A stretch of 64,000 nucleotides of DNA from Bog-473 sp963809825 (GTDB taxonomy: Bacteria; Actinomycetota; Acidimicrobiia; Acidimicrobiales; RAAP-2), in the NCBI GenBank assembly GCA_963809825.1, contig CAWELJ010000010.1:124001-188000 (forward strand), read 5' to 3'. How positions within the stretch are numbered: position 1 is the stretch's first letter; every line of letters starts with the position of its first letter. Of this stretch, positions 35,758-43,256 are shown one piece after another. The notes below the pieces were generated by a model, which made no database searches, was not told where the DNA came from, and worked only from the letters and a program-made list of their open reading frames with translations. The position numbers and the translations under genes are program-made.

Positions 35758-36747
35758 TCAGCGCAGGGGTGCCGCCGGTGCGGCGGGCGGTGCGACGTCG
35801 GCGGGCCACAGGTGCGCCTGCGCCAGCGCCGCGATGGCCTCCTCGCGCAGAGCGCGGGTGAGCGGGTCGCGCAGCGACGGCACGGTGAGGAGCATGACGC
35901 GCATTGTGATGGTCGACGAGTCGGCGGCGAGGAGCCCAACGAGGTTAGGCGGTTCGGTGCAGTGCGCGGCGAACTCGGGTCGTTGGGCGACACGGTGCGC
36001 CGCGTCGCCGATGACACGCCGGACCGAATCGAGGTCGGTGGCGCTGGCGCCGGGGAGCGTGAGGTCGACCACGGCGCGCGCCCACCCGCGCGAGAGGTTG
36101 CCGACGAGTCGTATGTCGCCGTTGGGAATGACGTACATGGTGCCGTCGACGCCGCGGAAGCGGGTGAGGCGCATCGTGACATCCTCAATGACGCCCGTGA
36201 CCCCGCCCACGGTCACCGAGTCGCCGACGTTGTACTGGTCCTCCATGGTCATGAGGATGCCCGAGAAGTAGTCGCGCACGATCTGCTGCGCCCCGAAACC
36301 GAGCGTGGCGCCGATGATCGTGGCGCTGGCGAGGAGCGGGGTCAGGTTGATGCCGAGCATGCCGAGGATGATGGCGCCCGCCACGACGAAGACGAAGAAG
36401 CGCCAGACGTTGGCCAGGACGCCCGACATGGTGGTCACGCGTGCGCCCGCTCTCGGTGAGCCCGACCGGGTCGCCGCCTGGTTGGCGATGCGCTCGAAGA
36501 GGCGGCGGATCGCCTTGGCGCCGTAGCGGGCCGCGATGAGCGCCACGATGACGACGAAGAGGATGCTGAGAGGACGTATCACGAGGTCGGTGACCGTCGA
36601 GGCGGTGTCCGGGCTCACACCGGCCTTCGTCAGAAGGTGGTAGAGCCAGCCGCCGCCCTGGTCGACCTGATTGGCGCTGCCGAGGATGCCGACGGTGTGC
36701 ACCGTGCCCACCAGGGCGTGGGGTGCCGCCAGGGGGGCTGTGGTCAC
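35758..36747 (-). CDS. MscS-family small-conductance mechanosensitive channel
   Basis: This 329-residue protein has three or so membrane helices (about residues 48-75, 110-130, 132-160) and the pore-lining MscS signature (IIGATLGFGAQQIVRDYFSGI), followed by the cytosolic beta domain (YNVGDSVTVGGVTGVIEDVTMRLTR ... VIPNGDI). It would open under membrane tension to release solutes in osmotic downshock. The GTG start lies seven bases from a CAGAAT -10-like hexamer that overlaps the -10 of the divergent rodA. Confidence 0.92.
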   Translation of the reverse strand: MTTAPLAAPHALVGTVHTVGILGSANQVDQGGGWLYHLLTKAGVSPDTASTVTDLVIRPLSILFVVIVALIAARYGAKAIRRLFERIANQAATRSGSPRAGARVTTMSGVLANVWRFFVFVVAGAIILGMLGINLTPLLASATIIGATLGFGAQQIVRDYFSGILMTMEDQYNVGDSVTVGGVTGVIEDVTMRLTRFRGVDGTMYVIPNGDIRLVGNLSRGWARAVVDLTLPGASATDLDSVRRVIGDAAHRVAQRPEFAAHCTEPPNLVGLLAADSSTITMRVMLLTVPSLRDPLTRALREEAIAALAQAHLWPADVAPPAAPAAPLR

Positions 36748-36753
36748 GGCCGG

Positions 36754-36760
36754 TATTCTG
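36754..36760. promoter_or_regulatory. shared divergent -10 region of rodA and mscS
   Basis: On the plus strand TATTCT (36754-36759) is the rodA -10, 17 bases before its ATG. On the minus strand CAGAAT (36760-36755) lies seven bases before the mscS GTG. The two hexamers occupy nearly the same base pairs, a symmetric promoter that would start both transcripts about 18 bases apart. Confidence 0.5.
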
Positions 36761-36776
36761 TCCCCGAATCCGCGTT

Positions 36777-37928
36777 ATGACCACACTCGCCCGAACACAC
36801 GTTGACGCCCGGCGCAACGTGCCCCCGTTCGATTGGATCCTGGTCCTGGCCACGATCACCGTGGCCACCATCGGTGTGGTGATGGTCTACACCGCCACCC
36901 GTGGCTCGCTCCTGGCCCAGGGTGAGGACCCGAGGACCTTCCTGAAGAAGCAGGGGCTCTTCGTCGTCCTCGGTTTCGTCACGATGGTGGTCGTGGCCGT
37001 CGTCGACTACCGGCGCCTCGAGCAACTGGCCACGCTCGCCTACTGGTTGATCGTCCTCGCCCTCCTGGGTGTCTTCGTGGTGGGCAGCAGCGCCCAGGGT
37101 GCGGCACGCTGGTTCAGCATCGGGCCGTTGCAGCTGCAGCCTTCGGAGTTCGCCGTCCTCGCACTGATTCTGGCGGTGGCGGCGTACTGCGCGCGGCGTG
37201 ACGCGGACGGCCTGGCCTGGCGCGACGTCTTCCGTCTCCTGATCATGGCGGGGATCCCCATCGTGCTGGTGCTCCTCCAGCCCGACCTCGGGACCGCCAT
37301 CATCATGGTGATCGTCCTGCTGGTCATGCTGGCCGTGGCGGGCCTGCCGATCCGGATCCTCGTGATGCTGCTCGTCACGACCGCCCTGGTGGCGCTGGTG
37401 GCGATTGAGGGCGGCTTCTTGCACCACTACCAGATCGCGCGCCTGACCACCTTCTTGAACCCGAGCGCGCACAGCTCGAACCCCTACGTGCAATCGACGA
37501 TCTACAACACGCAGCAGGCGAAGATCGCCATCGGCTCGGGGGGGCTGTTCGGTTCGGGCATCGGCCACGGGGCGCAGACGAACCTCGGCTACGTACCCGA
37601 GCAGCAGACCGACTTCATCTTCACGGCGGTGGCCGAGCAGCTCGGATTCGTCGGGTCGGTGGGGGTGCTCGCCCTGCTCGGCGTGATCGCCTGGCGGGTG
37701 CTCCATGCCGCCGTGGTCTCCCGGGACACGTTCGGCCGCCTGATCTGCGCCGGGCTGTTCGCCTTCATCGCCTTCAGCGTCTTCCAGAACGCGGGGATGA
37801 CGATGGGCATCATGCCGATCACCGGGATCCCGCTGCCGTTCGTGAGCTACGGCGGGACGGCCGTGCTCGTGTTCTTCGGTGCCGTGGGCCTCGCCCTCAG
37901 CGTGGGCGCCCGCCGGAAATTCAGGTGA
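36777..37928 (+). CDS. rodA: rod shape-determining SEDS glycosyltransferase RodA
   Basis: This 383-residue polytopic SEDS peptidoglycan glycosyltransferase has about ten membrane helices. Visible: LQPSEFAVLALIL, GSGGLFGSGIGHGAQTNLGYVPEQQTDFIFTAVAEQLGF with the catalytic-type Asp in TDFIF, and the terminal GIPLPFVSYGGTAVLV. It polymerises lipid II with a class B penicillin-binding protein, which is not in this window. The ATG at 36777 is chosen; upstream in-frame starts fall in the opposing mscS gene. The stop overlaps the next gene by four bases. Confidence 0.9.
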   Translation: MTTLARTHVDARRNVPPFDWILVLATITVATIGVVMVYTATRGSLLAQGEDPRTFLKKQGLFVVLGFVTMVVVAVVDYRRLEQLATLAYWLIVLALLGVFVVGSSAQGAARWFSIGPLQLQPSEFAVLALILAVAAYCARRDADGLAWRDVFRLLIMAGIPIVLVLLQPDLGTAIIMVIVLLVMLAVAGLPIRILVMLLVTTALVALVAIEGGFLHHYQIARLTTFLNPSAHSSNPYVQSTIYNTQQAKIAIGSGGLFGSGIGHGAQTNLGYVPEQQTDFIFTAVAEQLGFVGSVGVLALLGVIAWRVLHAAVVSRDTFGRLICAGLFAFIAFSVFQNAGMTMGIMPITGIPLPFVSYGGTAVLVFFGAVGLALSVGARRKFR

Positions 37929-38449
37929 CAGACGTGGAACCGCAGACGGAGGCGGATGCGGCGGCGCCACCGGCCGGCGCCGCCGCGGCCGGGGCGCCCG
38001 CGGGCGGGGCGCCGCAGTACGCCACCTTCCGGGTCATGGACGTCGAGGACGTGTCGCTCGATCTGCCCTCCCAGTTCCCCGCCGTGACGCTCGTGGAGTC
38101 GGAGCCCCCGCTGCGCACGCTCGTCTTCCCCGTCGGCCTGTCCGAGGGGACGGCGATCGCCCAGGCGCTGCGGCGGATGGAGGGCCGGCGGCCCATGACG
38201 CACGAGCTCTTCGTGCAGGTGATCAAGCGGGCCCGGATCGACGTCATCGCCCTGCGGGTGGTGGGCCGCGAGGAGGGAACCCTCCTGGCCGAGCTCGACC
38301 TGATGACGCCCGGCGGCCGAGAGCGCGTCGACTGCCGCCCCTCGGACGGGATCGTGCTGGCCCTTCGCATGCCGGTGCCGGCGCCGATCCTGGTCGACGA
38401 GCGTCTGCTCGAGGACCTCGGCGACGTCGCCCCCGTGCAGAACCCGTGA
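37925..38449 (+). CDS. bifunctional nuclease family protein (DUF151)
   Basis: This 174-residue protein has a low-complexity Ala/Pro/Gly N-terminus (about 1-35) and a bifunctional-nuclease (BFN, DUF151) domain after it: LPVG-like VFPVGLSEGTAIAQAL, RPMTHELFVQVIKRA, DCRPSDGIVLALRMPVPI-type end. Plant and Thermotoga relatives were described as DNases/RNases or have unclear roles; the biochemical function here is unknown. It is translationally coupled to rodA by a GTGA overlap, a coupling with no obvious functional reason. Confidence 0.85.
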   Translation: MTDVEPQTEADAAAPPAGAAAAGAPAGGAPQYATFRVMDVEDVSLDLPSQFPAVTLVESEPPLRTLVFPVGLSEGTAIAQALRRMEGRRPMTHELFVQVIKRARIDVIALRVVGREEGTLLAELDLMTPGGRERVDCRPSDGIVLALRMPVPAPILVDERLLEDLGDVAPVQNP

Positions 38450-38476
38450 CCGGTCCGGTGGGGCATCGGGTCCGCG

Positions 38477-38490
38477 GATCTGATCAGATC
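38477..38490. promoter_or_regulatory. 14-bp perfect palindrome before the heme mono-oxygenase gene
   Basis: GATCTGATCAGATC is self-complementary and ends five bases before the ATG at 38496. It covers the place where a -10 would sit for a leaderless transcript, so it is a candidate operator. It does not resemble the IdeR iron box. Confidence 0.4.
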
Positions 38491-38495
38491 GAGCC

Positions 38496-38825
38496 ATGAC
38501 CCTGATCAAGATCAACGCCATCACCGTGCCCGAGGACGCCGGCGACGAACTGGCACGACGGTTTGCCGCCCGTGCCGGCGCCGTGGACGACCAGGAGGGC
38601 TTCGAGGGCTTCGAGCTGTTGCGCCCGACCGACGACCGCCGGCAGTGGCTCGTCGTCACCCGGTGGCGAGACGAGGAGTCGTTCCAGCGCTGGGTCTCCT
38701 CGCCGGCCTTCGCCCACGGGCACGCCGGTGCCGACCGGCCCTCGCCCCACGGTGGGCCCGTGTCGGTGGCGTCGGAACTGTGGTCCTACGAGGTCGCGGG
38801 CGGCTCGGACCCGGGCGGGTCCTGA
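38496..38825 (+). CDS. MhuD-like heme-degrading mono-oxygenase (ABM fold)
   Basis: This 109-residue protein of the antibiotic-biosynthesis-monooxygenase fold closely follows mycobacterial MhuD from memory: KINAI with Asn7, RRFAAR with Arg26, GFEGFELLRPT, VVTRW, and Trp66. MhuD opens heme to release iron. The heme-ligating histidine of MhuD (position 75) aligns with Gly75 here, but His74 and His76 flank it, so ligation may have shifted. No heme uptake genes are near. It could also be a non-heme ABM protein. Confidence 0.75.
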   Translation: MTLIKINAITVPEDAGDELARRFAARAGAVDDQEGFEGFELLRPTDDRRQWLVVTRWRDEESFQRWVSSPAFAHGHAGADRPSPHGGPVSVASELWSYEVAGGSDPGGS

Positions 38826-38838
38826 CCCCGGGTCCTCG

Positions 38839-40659
38839 TCAGGGGGTGACCACGGCGAAGTCGGGGTCGGGGGCGTCGATGAGGCCGATCAGCGTCGTCA
38901 GGGCGCCGGGATCGCCCGACATCTCGACGCCCTCGGTCCGGCCGGCGAGGAGCAGCCGGATCAGCTGGGGCTTGGTGAGCGTGACCGTCAGGTCGGCCTC
39001 CTCGGACGCGGTGACGGGGAAGTGGATCAGGGCGCCGTTGCTGAGCTCCATCCGGTAGCGGCCCGAGCCCGTCGTTCCCGTCCCCTCACCGTCCTCCGTC
39101 ACGGTCCAGTCGATGGTCAGGTGCTCGTTCCACGCCTTGGGGCCGTCGATGCGGATGGCGACGGAGTCGAAGAGCTGGGTCACCGTGAGCGCCGGCGCCA
39201 TGCCGGCGGCGCTCACCTCAGTGTGCTCGATCTCGTGGAACAGCTCGTTGGCGCCCACCAGGAAGCAGTTGCGCCAGGTGGCGCACTCTGCGCCGTACCC
39301 CAGCTCGGTCAGCGCCGTGGCCAGCACCTGGCGCGCCGTCTCGCTGTCGGGTGCGGCGAAGACGGCGTGGCTGGCCAGCTCGGCGGCGAAGCGCAGGTCG
39401 CCCTTCTCCAAGAAGGTGATGGCCTTGGCCACCGTGGCGTCCACCCCGCCGATGACCTTCACGTAGCGCTCGGCCGCGGCCACGGGCGGGTGCTGCCACA
39501 GGTGCGCCGGGTTGCCGTCGTACCAACCCAGATAGCGCTGGTAGATCGCCTTGATGTTGTGGCTGGCGGACCCGTAGTACCCGTGGGTGTGCCAGGCCTC
39601 GTCGAGACCCGGCGGGGTCTCGACCATCTCGGCGATCTCGGTGCCGATGTACCCCTGGTTCATCAGGCGCAGGGTCTGGTCGTGCAGGTAGGCATAGAGG
39701 TCCCGCTGCTCCCTGAGGTACGTGACGATGTCGGCGGAACCCCAGGTCGGCCAGTGATGTGACGCGAAGGCGACGTCGGAGTCGCGGGCGAAGAGCTCGA
39801 TCGCCTCCGAGAGGTACCGCGACCAGATGCGCGGGTCACGAACCTGCGCGCCCCGCAGGGTCAGGAGGTTGTGCAGGTTGTGGGTGGCGTTCTCGGCCAG
39901 GCAGAGCGCGCGGTGGTCGGGGAAGGAGAAGTTCATCTCCGCGGGACACTCGGTCCCCGGAGTGTTCTGGAACACGATGCGAACGCCGTCGAGGATCTCC
40001 TCCTGACCGGTATGGGTGATGTCGAGCGTGGGGGCGATCAGGCCCACCGCGCCCGTCGAGGGCGCCGGGCCGAGCCCCATGCCCAACGTTCCCTTGGCGC
40101 CCTTGGCGAGCGCCACCCCGCCGTAGTAGTAGCCCCGGCGCAGCATCGCGGTCCCGGCGTACACGTTCTCGGACACGGCGTGCTCCAAGAAGTGCTCGGG
40201 TGCCACGATCGGCACCCCGGTGTCGGCGTCGACCACGCCGAGCACGCCCCCGAAGTGGTCGATGTGGGCGTGCGTGTAGATGACCGCCGTCACGGCACGG
40301 TCCCCCCGGTGGGCCCGGTAGAGGGCCAGCGCGGCCGCCGCCGTCTCCTGGGAGACGAGCGGGTCGATGACGATGACGCCGTGGTCGCTCTCCACGAGGG
40401 TCATGTTCGACAGGTCGAACCCGCGCACCTGATAGATGCCGTCGGTCACCTCGTAGAGGCCATGGCGACAATTGAGCTGGCCCTGGCGCCAGAGGCTCGG
40501 GTTCGCCGTGTCCGGGCACGGGCCCTCGAGGAAGGCCCAGCCGTCCATGTCCCAGACCTGGCGGCCGCCGGCGTCCCTGACCGTCATGGGCTCGATGCTG
40601 GCGACGAACCCCCGGTCGGCGTTCTCGAAGTCGGTCCGGTCGTTGAAGTCGGCTGGCAT
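38839..40659 (-). CDS. linear alkyl sulfatase, metallo-beta-lactamase fold (SdsA1/BDS1 type)
   Basis: This 606-residue enzyme frees sulfate from primary alkyl sulfates such as SDS. The metallo-beta-lactamase domain has the zinc motif THAHIDHFGG (about 155-164) and EHFLEHAVSENVYAG; a helical dimerisation domain with YLGWYDGNPAHL follows; the last 120 residues look like an SCP-2-type lipid-binding domain (LTIDWTVTEDGEG ... GDPGALTTLIGLID). No signal peptide is visible. The ATG at 40659 is used because GAGGAG lies nine bases before it; the upstream ATG at 40698 adds an Arg-rich tail of 13 residues. Alkyl sulfates could serve as carbon or sulfur source. Confidence 0.92.
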   Translation of the reverse strand: MPADFNDRTDFENADRGFVASIEPMTVRDAGGRQVWDMDGWAFLEGPCPDTANPSLWRQGQLNCRHGLYEVTDGIYQVRGFDLSNMTLVESDHGVIVIDPLVSQETAAAALALYRAHRGDRAVTAVIYTHAHIDHFGGVLGVVDADTGVPIVAPEHFLEHAVSENVYAGTAMLRRGYYYGGVALAKGAKGTLGMGLGPAPSTGAVGLIAPTLDITHTGQEEILDGVRIVFQNTPGTECPAEMNFSFPDHRALCLAENATHNLHNLLTLRGAQVRDPRIWSRYLSEAIELFARDSDVAFASHHWPTWGSADIVTYLREQRDLYAYLHDQTLRLMNQGYIGTEIAEMVETPPGLDEAWHTHGYYGSASHNIKAIYQRYLGWYDGNPAHLWQHPPVAAAERYVKVIGGVDATVAKAITFLEKGDLRFAAELASHAVFAAPDSETARQVLATALTELGYGAECATWRNCFLVGANELFHEIEHTEVSAAGMAPALTVTQLFDSVAIRIDGPKAWNEHLTIDWTVTEDGEGTGTTGSGRYRMELSNGALIHFPVTASEEADLTVTLTKPQLIRLLLAGRTEGVEMSGDPGALTTLIGLIDAPDPDFAVVTP

Positions 40660-40883
40660 GGTGGCGCGCTCCTCTGGTCGGGCTGTCCCGCCTCTCAATG
40701 GTCCGCGAGCCGGGGAGGCCGCACAAGAGGCCTTCGCCCCTGGTGAAGTGTGACCCTGCGCGCGTTTGAGTGACTTTCGGCCCTAGGACCGGCGACGACG
40801 CTTGTCGGAGACTCGTGGGAAACGTCCGCACCCGGCCTCGAGGCGACACCGAGGTCAGGGCGGAACGGAAAGGAACGATTGCG

Positions 40884-41735
40884 ATGACCGGTCCCGCCGC
40901 CGCACCTGCCGCTCCAGACGGCATCGCCGAGAGCGCGCTCGGACCCCTGGCGCACTACGAGCAGGGCATCCTCGACCGCATCTCGGACTTCAAGGATCCC
41001 CGGCAGGAGTGGCGCCGCATCTTCTCCGAGGTCCTCGGAACCTTCTTCCTGGTGCTGGTGGCCGCGGGCGGCGGCATGATGGGCCACGCGTTCCCGGGCG
41101 TGATCAGTCGCACGGCGGCGGTGGTCGCGCCGGCGCTGATGGTCATGGCGATCATCCTCTTCATGGGCAAGATCTCGGGGGCGCACCTCAACCCGGCCGT
41201 GTCGATCGCCTTCGCCTTGCGCCGCGACTTCCAATGGCGGCGGGTGCCGGGCTACATCGTGGCCCAGCTCGCCGGCGCCACCCTGGCGGCACTGTTCCTG
41301 CGTGCGGTCATCAACGTCTCGTCGTCCTACGGCTCCAACTACGTGGCGCACGGGTACTCGAACATGGCGGGCTTCTGGATGGAGCTCATCCTGACCATGG
41401 GGCTCGTCAGCGTGATCCTGGGCACTGCGTCGGGGGCGCAGAACGTCGGCATCATCGGGGCCTTCGGCGTCGGGGGGTACATCGCCCTGGCGGGCCTCTG
41501 GGGCAGCCCCATCTCGGGTGCTTCCATGAACCCGGCGCGCACCTTCGGGCCCGACCTGGTCTCCACGACGTTCACGGACTACTGGGTGTACGTCGCCGGT
41601 CCCATCGCCGGTGCGATCCTGGCGGTGGGCATCGCCTTCGTCCTGCGAGGCTCCGGGGGTGGCATGTCAGGATCGGGCGCGGCCCAAGGGGCGCTCTTCA
41701 CGGAGGTGGAGAACGTCGCCGAGCGGAAGGCGTAG
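40884..41735 (+). CDS. aquaporin / MIP-family channel
   Basis: This 283-residue channel has six membrane helices and both pore motifs, HLNPAVS in loop B and SMNPARTFGP in loop E, with the selectivity arginine after the second NPA. A 45-residue hydrophilic N-terminal tail precedes helix 1, longer than in AqpZ. It could pass water or small neutral solutes; the selectivity filter was not resolved. The ATG at 40884 is preferred to the frame-open start at 40770 because AAAGGA lies nine bases upstream. It converges on the next gene. Confidence 0.88.
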   Translation: MTGPAAAPAAPDGIAESALGPLAHYEQGILDRISDFKDPRQEWRRIFSEVLGTFFLVLVAAGGGMMGHAFPGVISRTAAVVAPALMVMAIILFMGKISGAHLNPAVSIAFALRRDFQWRRVPGYIVAQLAGATLAALFLRAVINVSSSYGSNYVAHGYSNMAGFWMELILTMGLVSVILGTASGAQNVGIIGAFGVGGYIALAGLWGSPISGASMNPARTFGPDLVSTTFTDYWVYVAGPIAGAILAVGIAFVLRGSGGGMSGSGAAQGALFTEVENVAERKA

Positions 41736-41795
41736 ATCGCAGCTGCCCGTCCCGCCCCGCCGGTTCTCCGCGGACCATGACGTGGAACCCGGAAC

Positions 41796-43181
41796 TCAGC
41801 CCGCCGGGACCATCGGGCGCTCACCCGGCGTTCCGGCCGAGCCGGCGGCGAGCATCTGCGACTGGGTCTTGGCGCCCTCGTCGGAGATGCGCAGCAACAG
41901 CGCGATGAGCACGAAGTTCGACAGCAACGACGACCCGCCGTAGGCGACGAAGGGGAGCGTGATCCCCGTGAAGGGAAGCAGGCGGACCACGCCGGCCATG
42001 ATGAAGAACGCCTGGAACCCGATGATCAGGGTGAGGCCGGTCGCCAGGAGCCGCGAGAAGTCCGTACGGGCCGCCTGGGCGATGCGGAAGCCCGCTCCGA
42101 TGAGCAGGATGAAGGCGACCACGATCGCCACCGATCCGACGAGGCCCATCTCGGTCCCGATGGCGGCGAAGATCATGTCGGTGGTGAGATAGGGGATGTT
42201 GCCGGCTTGGAGGTCGTACCCGAGCCCGGTGCCGCCGACCCCCCCGGTGCCGAACCCGTACCACCCCAGGCGTAATTGGGCCCCGCCGGCGTTCACGTTG
42301 GTCGAGGTCGCCCACGGATCGAGCCACTCGGAGACCCGGGTGTGCACCTGCCCGAAGTAGCGGGCCGAGATGTACGCCCCCGCGGCGAAGAGCACGGCGC
42401 CGAGGACCAGATAGCCGAAACGGCCCGTGGTGATCCACAGCATGGCAATGAAGAGCGTGAACAGCAGGGCCGCGAAACCGATGTCACCCTCGAGGCCGAT
42501 CACCGCCATGGCGGCGCCCCAGGCCACGAGCAGGGGGACGAGCGGGCGGGGGTCGAGAATGAGCCGGTTCCCCACACGCGCCGTGGGGATGGACAGCATC
42601 TCCTTGTTCTCGGCGAAGTACGAGGCGAAGAAGATGCACAGGAGCAGCTTCGAGAACTCAATGGGCTGGAACTCGAGGCCGCCGAAGTGGACCCAGAGAC
42701 GGGCGCCGTTGATCGGGCTGAAGAACAGGGGCGCCACCAACAGGATGCCGGCCAGCAGCAGCAGCAGATAGCGGTAACGCTCCAGGTCCCGTGTGTAACG
42801 GACGACCAGCAGCGTCACGACGTACAGGACGACACCCATGGTGGCCCACGCGGCCTGCTCGCGGGCGTGCGGCGGGTTCCACCGCGCGATCACGACGTAA
42901 CCGATGCCGTTGAGGAGGACGGCCAGGGGCAGAATGACCGCGTTGGCGTCGGGGACCAGCCAGCGGTTGGTCATGTGGGCCAGCAGCGCCAGCCCGAGGA
43001 CCACACCCAGGAAGGGCCCGATGTTGGCCGGGATCTTCGACTTGGCCCCGAGTTCGGCGATGACGTACAACGCGACCACCAGGCCGGAGCCGTACAACAG
43101 GAGCCCCAATTCGGTGCGTCGCTTCGGTTTCGGACCCCAGACGTAGCGCGGGAACGACGTGCGACTGGTCCGTGACGGCAC
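41796..43181 (-). CDS. second SEDS glycosyltransferase (FtsW/RodA family)
   Basis: This 461-residue polytopic protein has roughly twelve membrane helices, two or more than the rodA product at 36777. SEDS landmarks are FQPIEFSKLLLCIF, WLDPW, GWYGFGTGGVGGTGLGYDLQ, the catalytic-type Asp in YLTTDMIFAAIGTEMG, and GITLPFVAYGGSSLLSNF. Whether it is a septal (FtsW) or elongation enzyme cannot be decided; no partner penicillin-binding protein is adjacent. The GTG start at 43181 is set by a TACGAT -10 six bases upstream. It is divergent from ppk. Confidence 0.88.
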   Translation of the reverse strand: MPSRTSRTSFPRYVWGPKPKRRTELGLLLYGSGLVVALYVIAELGAKSKIPANIGPFLGVVLGLALLAHMTNRWLVPDANAVILPLAVLLNGIGYVVIARWNPPHAREQAAWATMGVVLYVVTLLVVRYTRDLERYRYLLLLLAGILLVAPLFFSPINGARLWVHFGGLEFQPIEFSKLLLCIFFASYFAENKEMLSIPTARVGNRLILDPRPLVPLLVAWGAAMAVIGLEGDIGFAALLFTLFIAMLWITTGRFGYLVLGAVLFAAGAYISARYFGQVHTRVSEWLDPWATSTNVNAGGAQLRLGWYGFGTGGVGGTGLGYDLQAGNIPYLTTDMIFAAIGTEMGLVGSVAIVVAFILLIGAGFRIAQAARTDFSRLLATGLTLIIGFQAFFIMAGVVRLLPFTGITLPFVAYGGSSLLSNFVLIALLLRISDEGAKTQSQMLAAGSAGTPGERPMVPAG

Positions 43182-43187
43182 GGGCGA

Positions 43188-43210
43188 ATCGTAGTGGTGG
43201 GGGGTAGGAT
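43188..43210. promoter_or_regulatory. divergent promoters of the SEDS gene and ppk
   Basis: On the minus strand TACGAT (43193-43188) lies six bases before the SEDS GTG, predicting a leaderless transcript. On the plus strand TAGGAT (43205-43210) predicts a ppk start near 43217 with a 40-base leader. The -35 region of each would overlap the other promoter. Confidence 0.5.
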
Positions 43211-43256
43211 CGAGGGTGACAGCCCGAGGTCCCGCGCTCGGTGTCACCCGCCCCAC

